Origin: a virus
Direction: 5' to 3' (one strand)
DNA: 35,465 nucleotides
Virus record (IMG/VR): IMGVR_UViG_3300005578_000207
Span: 1 to 35,465 of that record
Each line of letters begins with the position of its first letter. The stretch's first letter is position 1. A model generated the notes under the pieces. It was not told where the DNA came from. It searched no databases and saw nothing but the letters and a program-made list of their open reading frames with translations. The position numbers were made by a program, and so were the translations under genes. Positions 30,618-35,465 of this stretch are shown here, in pieces.

Positions 30618-31759
30618 GTGAACAAGAAATGGACGCGGCCATCGCCGCCTACGACCGCACGAACTGCAAGACAGATCGTGGATTGGCGAACCAAGAGGCG
30701 TGCATGCAGGCAGCATTTGATGCTGTGGCCGCCCTGCGCACGCAGGCTGATGCGAGGCCGGTGGCGTGGATGCACCGAGATGGTGGCGCATGGGAACTTT
30801 CGTTCGTGCCGGACGACGGCAGCAAGCCAGAAGGGGCAACGCAATGCCTTCCACTTGTCCACCCCGCACCAGAAGCGGCGCAGGCGTTGAGCGATGCCAA
30901 AACGCGGATCGCAGAACTTGAGGCGGCCGTTAAAGACTGGAAGTCAAAGGCTGAATACCGCGTTTTGAATGCCGCTCTCACCCACAGCGCCGCGACTGTG
31001 GCCGAGCCGAGCAAAGAGGTTTACGACTGCTCTACGCGAGATTGCCAGTGCGATGCCTGCTGTATTGAGCGTGGCGAGGCAGGTCCATTCAACGACGATG
31101 AACAAAGAACTGAGCAAGAAGCCGCCCAGCAGCAGGCCGAGCCGACCAATGCCGAGTTGGCACAGGCGTTCACCTATCTCGACGAGCGCGTCATCGCTCT
31201 GGAGCAAGCCGAGCCGGTGGGGGATGCGTGGGAACCGACAATCGTTCAAGGACCATCAACGAGCGTTTTCTATGGCGGGAATACGGCTGAACACAAAAAC
31301 ATTCCCGTGGTTCTGCTGTACGCCGATGAGTATGAGCGGTTCCGCGCCGCCCAGTCCGGCCAGCGGGCGGTCTCTGAACCCATGGTGCGCTTCTGCCCAC
31401 AATGCGGGTTGATTGGAGAACCCGGAGAGCAGTATCGCGACTGCTGCCCAGATGGATCGCATGCACGAGTGGTGCCGAAAAAGTTTGCAGAGGATTGCCA
31501 GCAACTTTTCCGCTTTGTTGTCGATGGCGTGAAAGTACAGTCCGGCCAGCGGGCGGGCGTGGTGGAGGGTGCAGTCGCAATGCTGAAGCGCGTGAAACGC
31601 GACCTAATGCACGCCCGTCTATTCGGCCACGACACGTTGCGCGCCTACAAGAGTGCATGCATTCGAGCCGAAGGCGATGTGGAGGAATGGCTCAACGAGA
31701 ATCGTGTCGCCATCGCCGCCGCGCCCACACCGGCAGCGCAGGGAGGGAATGGTGAATGA
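30611..31759 (+). CDS. Modular early phage protein with zinc-ribbon-like motif
   Basis: 382 residues from the ATG at 30611. It is a mosaic of short modules known from phage Ea22-like and other early proteins: ARPVAWMHRDGG, a Gln/Glu/Ala-rich linker (EQRTEQEAAQQQAEP), VVLLYADEYERFRAAQSGQR, and VSEPMVRFCPQCGLIGEPGE followed by QYRDCC, which looks like a Cys4 metal site. The C-terminal ~100 residues form a helical domain (VEGAVAMLKRVKRDLMHARL). A 19-bp repeat at 31352 and 31538 sits at module borders. Probably built by module shuffling. The function is unknown. The stop overlaps the starts of two frames of the methyltransferase locus. Confidence 0.55.
   Translation: MLSEQEMDAAIAAYDRTNCKTDRGLANQEACMQAAFDAVAALRTQADARPVAWMHRDGGAWELSFVPDDGSKPEGATQCLPLVHPAPEAAQALSDAKTRIAELEAAVKDWKSKAEYRVLNAALTHSAATVAEPSKEVYDCSTRDCQCDACCIERGEAGPFNDDEQRTEQEAAQQQAEPTNAELAQAFTYLDERVIALEQAEPVGDAWEPTIVQGPSTSVFYGGNTAEHKNIPVVLLYADEYERFRAAQSGQRAVSEPMVRFCPQCGLIGEPGEQYRDCCPDGSHARVVPKKFAEDCQQLFRFVVDGVKVQSGQRAGVVEGAVAMLKRVKRDLMHARLFGHDTLRAYKSACIRAEGDVEEWLNENRVAIAAAPTPAAQGGNGE
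31352..31556 (+). repeat. Direct repeat pair inside modular gene
   Basis: CAGTCCGGCCAGCGGGCGG occurs at 31352-31370 and again at 31538-31556, in the same frame (QSGQRA both times), flanking the Cys4-type module. This is consistent with recombinational insertion or duplication of that module. Confidence 0.7.
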
Positions 31760-32591
31760 GCTTCATCTCTTCGCTGGAGCCGGAGGTGGAATCCTCGCAG
31801 GGCAATTGCTCGGAGACCGTTGCATCGGCGCAGTCGAAATTGACGGGTATGCGCAAGCAGTCCTCATCGCGCGCCAAATTGACGGAACGCTCCCGCGTTT
31901 CCCTATCTTCAGTGACATCCGGGCATTCGATGCTCGACCCTACTGGGGACGTGCTGACATTGTTTCTGGAGGCTTTCCCTGTCAGGACATCAGCAGCGCA
32001 GGCGATCGAGCGGGAATCACAGGAGCCAAGTCCGGACTATGGAGCGAGTTCGCGCGGGTGGTTCGCGAAGTGGAACCCGTCTACGTCCGAGTGGAGAACT
32101 CCGCAGATCTCACTTCTAGAGGACTCGGAGTTGTTCTCGGAGACCTGGCCGCGATGGGGTTCGATGCGGAATGGGGTGTCATATCTGCGGCCGACACTGG
32201 CGCACACCATTTGCGTGAGCGTATCTGGATCGTTGCTACCCACCCTGACCGTGAATGGCAACTACAACAGACCCTATCCGGGCAAGAAATCCGGCTACGG
32301 CCTAGCCACGGCAATCTCGCTTCTTCCGACGCTAACCACGGGCGGCTTGAACGGAGGGAGCAACAGTCGGCGCGCAACGGCAAAACGAGGCGAGCCACCT
32401 ACCCACATTGGCCCATTGAACCCAGTGTGGGCAGAGTGGTTTATGGGGTTCCCAATGGGGTGGACCGCATTAGATGCCTTGGAAATGCGCAAGTACCTCG
32501 AGTGGCAGCAGCAGCATGGCGGATTCTCAGCGGAGAAAGCAGCATGAACAGCGCAGCGTCAGCACTGGCAGATGCGGGAGATAACAAATGA
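31749..32591 (+). CDS. C5-cytosine DNA methyltransferase
   Basis: 280 residues from the ATG at 31749; a GTG one codon later has the better-spaced GGAGG. Motif I is LFAGAGGGILAGQLL, motif IV is GGFPCQDIS with catalytic Cys78, and motif VI is VRVENS (Glu116, Asn117). Motif VIII is HLRERIW, and motifs IX-X are GVDRIRCLGNAQVPRVAAAA. The target-recognition region between VIII and IX is short (about 60 residues). It modifies phage DNA, probably against host restriction, as no partner endonuclease is present. An open second frame (31756-32547) lies within it. It ends in an ATGA overlap. Confidence 0.9.
   Translation: MVNELHLFAGAGGGILAGQLLGDRCIGAVEIDGYAQAVLIARQIDGTLPRFPIFSDIRAFDARPYWGRADIVSGGFPCQDISSAGDRAGITGAKSGLWSEFARVVREVEPVYVRVENSADLTSRGLGVVLGDLAAMGFDAEWGVISAADTGAHHLRERIWIVATHPDREWQLQQTLSGQEIRLRPSHGNLASSDANHGRLERREQQSARNGKTRRATYPHWPIEPSVGRVVYGVPNGVDRIRCLGNAQVPRVAAAAWRILSGESSMNSAASALADAGDNK
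31756..32547 (+). CDS. Overlapping reading frame within the C5-methyltransferase gene
   Basis: 263 codons in the +1 frame relative to the methyltransferase, starting at an ATGA overlap with the upstream gene's stop. The product has FPVRTSAAQAIERE, then WRTPQISLLEDSELFSETWP and RWGSMRNG, two LPTLT segments (161-165, 190-194) and LNPVWAEWFMGFPMGWTAL (221-239). I recall proteins with exactly this set of motifs annotated as separate phage or plasmid proteins beside cytosine methyltransferases. Base by base the motifs lie on methyltransferase motifs VI to IX in the other frame. Either this is a real overprinted gene or a frame kept open by conservation of the enzyme. Confidence 0.4.
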   Translation: MSFISSLEPEVESSQGNCSETVASAQSKLTGMRKQSSSRAKLTERSRVSLSSVTSGHSMLDPTGDVLTLFLEAFPVRTSAAQAIERESQEPSPDYGASSRGWFAKWNPSTSEWRTPQISLLEDSELFSETWPRWGSMRNGVSYLRPTLAHTICVSVSGSLLPTLTVNGNYNRPYPGKKSGYGLATAISLLPTLTTGGLNGGSNSRRATAKRGEPPTHIGPLNPVWAEWFMGFPMGWTALDALEMRKYLEWQQQHGGFSAEKAA

Positions 32592-32806
32592 ACGCGATTG
32601 CAAACCGACGCAAATTCCTTGAGGCAGCACAGGCATTGGCAAAGACGAACGCGCCACGAGAAACGCACTACTCGCAATTGCTTGACGCGCTTTCTGCCGT
32701 GGCTACCGATGATATGGGCTATCCGGTGGTGGCATATATCGGTCGAGACAATGTAGCCGAAGCACGTAGGCGCTTTGGGACAGATGCGGGAGGGCGGGAT
32801 GAGTGA
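32588..32806 (+). CDS. 72-residue hypothetical protein
   Basis: ATG overlaps the methyltransferase stop (ATGA) and has GGGAG eight bases upstream. It is helical with NRRKFLEAAQALAKTNAPRE, LLDALSAVATDDMGYPVVAY and RDNVAEARRRFG. The function is not recognised. It overlaps the next gene by eight bases. Confidence 0.55.
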   Translation: MNAIANRRKFLEAAQALAKTNAPRETHYSQLLDALSAVATDDMGYPVVAYIGRDNVAEARRRFGTDAGGRDE

Positions 32807-33341
32807 GATGAAGAGGAAGGGACCTATCTCTCATGGGCACACCTGTCGCCAGGAAGATGGGCGAAAAGAATCCCCAACTTATCGGTCTTGGATGGCCATG
32901 AAGTCTAGATGCAATCTGGAAGGGCGCCCGAATGCGGACCGGTACAAAGATCGTGGCGTGAAGGTATGTGACCGATGGATGGACTTCGCGAACTTCCTAG
33001 CCGACATGGGTGAACGACCAGCGGGGACGACTTTGGATCGCTGGCCAGATATGGCTGGAGATTACGCCCCTGGGAATTGCCGATGGGCCACCCCATGCGA
33101 GCAAGCGAGAAACACACGGCACACAAAACTAACGCTGGAAACGGCCATCGAGGTCGCAGCGTTACGTTTGCGGGGAGTAGCCTGCAAAAAGATCGCCAAG
33201 CGGTACGGTATTAGCGAAAGCTTGCCACGAGAGATCGCGAAGGGACGTGCATGGAAAGACGCGCTTGCGATTGCACAGATCCACGCTCAACCGCCCGCAA
33301 CTAGCGCGCCAACAACCAAGGACACTGGTGGGGAGGGGTGA
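32799..33341 (+). CDS. HNH-like endonuclease-family protein with C-terminal HTH
   Basis: 180 residues from the ATG at 32799, with GGAGG five bases upstream. The pattern SPTYRSWMAMKSRCN, VKVCDRWMDFANFLADMG, TTLDRWPDMAGDYAPGNCRW and ATPCEQARN matches the phage HNH/AP2-like family in which the middle is usually SLDRINNDGNY. Here LDRWPDMAGDY replaces it, so catalytic competence is uncertain. The C-terminal ~45 residues contain a helix-turn-helix (VACKKIAKRYGISESLPREI). It may be a homing-type element or a DNA-binding remnant between two methyltransferases. Confidence 0.65.
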   Translation: MSEMKRKGPISHGHTCRQEDGRKESPTYRSWMAMKSRCNLEGRPNADRYKDRGVKVCDRWMDFANFLADMGERPAGTTLDRWPDMAGDYAPGNCRWATPCEQARNTRHTKLTLETAIEVAALRLRGVACKKIAKRYGISESLPREIAKGRAWKDALAIAQIHAQPPATSAPTTKDTGGEG

Positions 33342-34090
33342 TGAAGATAGACCACTGCTATCAGGGCGACTGCCGCGTTGTGATGCGCAGAGAATGGGAA
33401 TCAGGCATTGCAGACGGCTGCATTACCGACCCGCCGTATGGCGACACAAGCCTCGAGTGGGATAAGCGTTGCGATGGCTGGATCGCTGAAGTCGCTCGTG
33501 TTTTGAAGCCGACTGCAAGCGTGTGGGTGTTCGGCAGCATGCGGTTCCTATCTGCCGTCTTCATCGAGATGGAGTCCGCTGGCTTCCGCTACGCGCAAGA
33601 CATCGTATGGGAGAAGCAGAACGGCACGGGCTTTCACAATGACCGATTCCGCCGCGTCCACGAGCACGCTGTCCAGTTTTACCGTGGTGCCTGGGGAGAC
33701 CTTTTCAAAGACCCGCAATACACGATGGATGCGCGGCCCAAGGTGGTAAGGCGAAAAACGCGCCCAACACACACTGGCCACATTGATGCCGGCCACTACG
33801 TTTCAGAGGATGGCGGCCCGCGCTTGGTGCGAAGTGTGATCGATGTTGCGAACGAGCATGGCCGCGCTGTCCATCCGACTCAAAAGCCGCTTGGCATTCT
33901 CGCGCCCTTGATCTCGTATTCGGTTCCTCCTGGTGGCTTGGTAATCGATCCCTTCATGGGAAGCGGATCTACAGGCATTGCCGCTGAAATGCTAGGACGC
34001 CGATGGCTTGGGTGCGAACTGAATCCCGAATACATCGCCCTACAGGCAGAGCGCACGCGCCAGACAGGGCTCGTACTGGAAATGGCATGA
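33341..34090 (+). CDS. DPPY-class (N6-adenine/N4-cytosine) DNA methyltransferase
   Basis: 249 residues from the ATG at 33341, sharing a base with the previous stop. Catalytic motif DPPY is at 30-33 (ITDPPYGDTSLEW) and the S-adenosylmethionine motif DPFMGSGST at 203-211 (VIDPFMGSGSTGIAA), so the order is that of beta-class enzymes. HPTQKPLGILAPL precedes the second motif as usual. Target base (adenine or cytosine) cannot be told from this; DPPY is found in both. Likely protects phage DNA from restriction. A partner nuclease is absent. Confidence 0.9.
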   Translation: MKIDHCYQGDCRVVMRREWESGIADGCITDPPYGDTSLEWDKRCDGWIAEVARVLKPTASVWVFGSMRFLSAVFIEMESAGFRYAQDIVWEKQNGTGFHNDRFRRVHEHAVQFYRGAWGDLFKDPQYTMDARPKVVRRKTRPTHTGHIDAGHYVSEDGGPRLVRSVIDVANEHGRAVHPTQKPLGILAPLISYSVPPGGLVIDPFMGSGSTGIAAEMLGRRWLGCELNPEYIALQAERTRQTGLVLEMA

Positions 34091-34422
34091 CCCAACAATC
34101 AGCCCTGAGCAGGATATTGGAGACGAGCGCGTTTATACCCGGCGCGCTCGATGGGAATAATTGGGGTGAGGAAGCGCGGCGCGTCATTGAGACGACGCGC
34201 AGGGAGTGGAATATGTCGATCCTGACAAACGAAGACCTGAAACAACTGACCGGTGGCCTGGTGCAGGGTGCAGCGCAATGCCGATGGATCGCGCGCGAGT
34301 TGGGGTTCAAGCCGCCAGTGAAGGTGGACGGCCACCCGTCGATTACTTGGGACCAGGTGAACCGCGGGCGCTCGACCGGTGACAAGCCGCGCACCGAGCC
34401 GCGCTGGAGCGTTGCAGCGTGA
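34087..34422 (+). CDS. DUF4224-like small protein upstream of integrase
   Basis: 111 residues from the ATG at 34087 (ATGA overlap). An internal ATG at 34213, with GGAG six bases upstream, would give a 69-residue protein. The second part (MSILTNEDLKQLTGGLVQGA, then AQCRWIARELGFKPPVKVDG and HPSITWDQVNRG) resembles DUF4224 proteins that lie directly before phage integrases. The N-terminal ~42 residues are not recognised. Such proteins may act as excisionases or regulators of integration, a role not shown here. It ends in GTGA with the integrase start. Confidence 0.6.
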   Translation: MTQQSALSRILETSAFIPGALDGNNWGEEARRVIETTRREWNMSILTNEDLKQLTGGLVQGAAQCRWIARELGFKPPVKVDGHPSITWDQVNRGRSTGDKPRTEPRWSVAA

Positions 34423-35465
34423 ACCGGCCCCGCACCGTCAAGCAGGCAAAGGGGCTGCTCGACCGCATGGAAGCGCGCCCGCGTAAAGACGGGCTCGTGA
34501 CCTATCGCTACCGGCCCGTGGGCAGTAAGCCGATCAACCTGGGAACTGACCGGCTCAAGGCGATCCAGCAAGTGTTGGACATGCTGGGGCAGGGCGACGA
34601 CATCGGCACCATTCAGCGGCTATGGGAGCAGTACCAAGATACGCCCGAGTGGAAGGCGCTGGCGCAGGGCACGCGCGACGACTACAAGACCTGCAGCAAG
34701 CCGCTTCTGAATATCTTCGGCGACGTGCGCGCAATGGACATCAAGGCGCCACACATCGCACGCTATCTCCGCGTCGAGCGCAAGGATGCGCCGGTGCGCG
34801 CCAACCGCGAAGCCGCGCTGCTGTCAAACCTGATCAATCTGGCGATCGAGCGCGGCGAGGCCGAGGCCAATCCGTGCCGCCAAGTGCGCCGCAATCCTGA
34901 ACAGCCGCGCACGCATGCCGTCGCCACGGAGACGATAGCGGCGTTTGTCGGCTGGCTGATGGGGCAGACGCCACAGCGCAAGATCATCGCGCTGGCAGCC
35001 GAATACGCCGCGCTGGCGGGCAGCCGTAAGGCTGAGTTCTTGGACATCGTTCGCCCCCAAGTCGACACAGCGGCAGGCGTAATTCGCACCAAGCGCGCCA
35101 AACAACGCGGCGGCAAGCGCGACCAGATCATCGAGGAGGTGACCATCACCCCACGATTGGCCGACCTGCTGGCCCGTATCGATGCCGTGCACCAGCAGCA
35201 GGAGCGCGACTGCCTGTATCTGTTCCCGAATCGGCACGGCAACCACTACACGGCGTCAGGCTTCAAAGCGATGTGGGGCAAGCTGATGAATCAGGCGCTG
35301 GCGGAGAAGGTCATTGCGGAGCGGTTCACCTTCCATGACCTGCGCGCCTACTACGCAACTACGCACAAGGCGGAGCGCGGCAATCTGCCGGATCTGCACG
35401 CCAATCCGGCCATCACGGCCCGCGTCTACGACCGCAACAAGGTGGTCAAACGGAAGGCTCTGTGA
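34419..35465 (+). CDS. int: Tyrosine-family phage integrase
   Basis: 348 residues from a GTG at 34419 that overlaps the previous stop (GTGA). An N-terminal arm-binding region (~1-60) is followed by a core-binding domain (~63-150, RLWEQYQDTPEWKALAQGTR) and the catalytic domain. Catalytic residues: Arg203 (AALAGSRKAEFLDI), His306 and Arg309 (FHDLRAYYAT), His327 (DLHANPAITARVYDR) and nucleophile Tyr337. The usual LGH is DLH here. It inserts and excises the prophage. It is the last gene of the plus-strand block. The window stops at its stop codon, so attP/attL is not visible. Confidence 0.9.
   Translation: MNRPRTVKQAKGLLDRMEARPRKDGLVTYRYRPVGSKPINLGTDRLKAIQQVLDMLGQGDDIGTIQRLWEQYQDTPEWKALAQGTRDDYKTCSKPLLNIFGDVRAMDIKAPHIARYLRVERKDAPVRANREAALLSNLINLAIERGEAEANPCRQVRRNPEQPRTHAVATETIAAFVGWLMGQTPQRKIIALAAEYAALAGSRKAEFLDIVRPQVDTAAGVIRTKRAKQRGGKRDQIIEEVTITPRLADLLARIDAVHQQQERDCLYLFPNRHGNHYTASGFKAMWGKLMNQALAEKVIAERFTFHDLRAYYATTHKAERGNLPDLHANPAITARVYDRNKVVKRKAL

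Noticed and set aside
31653-31748. Methyltransferase extension upstream to 31653
   Set aside because: The extra residues lie in the previous gene, are not family-like, and a good ribosome-binding site precedes 31749/31752.
1-35465. attL/attR repeats at the window ends
   Set aside because: The window begins and ends at gene stop codons, and no matching direct repeat was seen at the two edges. The att sites must lie outside.
1-35465. tRNA genes, CRISPR arrays, reverse transcriptase or tropism-switching cassette
   Set aside because: I saw no cloverleaf, no spaced repeats, and no reverse transcriptase or template repeat, despite the podovirus tail.

Overview
The window reads as a nearly complete temperate phage (prophage) genome with a podovirus-type virion, probably from a GC-rich beta-proteobacterial host (Burkholderiales-like; judged from protein character, not from a search). 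It starts exactly at the stop codon of the last lysis gene and ends at the stop codon of the integrase, so attachment sites and host DNA are not visible. The regulatory layout is a mirror image of lambda and the tail genes follow the P22 order.

Right-to-left late block (minus strand, 19585 down to 1): terminase small and large subunits, P22-type portal, scaffold, N4-gp56-type coat protein, decoration-like protein, gp4-like connector, gp10-like plug, a candidate tail needle, small virion proteins, three DNA-ejection proteins (the last with a muramidase-type domain), a beta-helix tailspike, then lysis genes (membrane proteins, lysozyme-like protein, overlapping spanins). Most junctions are ATGA/TGATG overlaps, so this is one tightly coupled operon.

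Junction 19586-19932: a gene-free stretch that holds a hammerhead self-cleaving ribozyme with all core nucleotides intact (minus strand, 19831-19759), followed by a strong intrinsic terminator just before the terminase genes. By lambda analogy this is the late-leader position (late promoter - leader - terminator needing antitermination).

Early right-arm equivalent (minus strand, 24989 down to 19933): cro-like gene, a terminator (tR1 position), a cII-position HTH gene, a replication initiator gene with GTTAC repeats and a polypyrimidine tract that look like an internal origin, an unknown gene, a DnaB-like helicase, a RuvC-like resolvase, then a nin-like set of small genes including a 41-residue CCHC zinc knuckle.

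Immunity region (24777-25830): an S24-family CI-like repressor faces the cro-like gene across three 18-bp operators spaced 25 and 24 bp. Two more operators of the same 7-4-7 design overlap the -35 and -10 of a near-consensus promoter downstream of the repressor, matching lambda oR and oL.

Early left-arm equivalent (plus strand, 25854-35465): small genes including four very short membrane proteins missed by length-based gene calling, a PD-(D/E)XK nuclease with recombination-associated partners, moron-like hypothetical genes, a C5-cytosine methyltransferase overlapped by a second long reading frame, an HNH-like protein, a DPPY-class methyltransferase, a small DUF4224-like protein and a tyrosine integrase.
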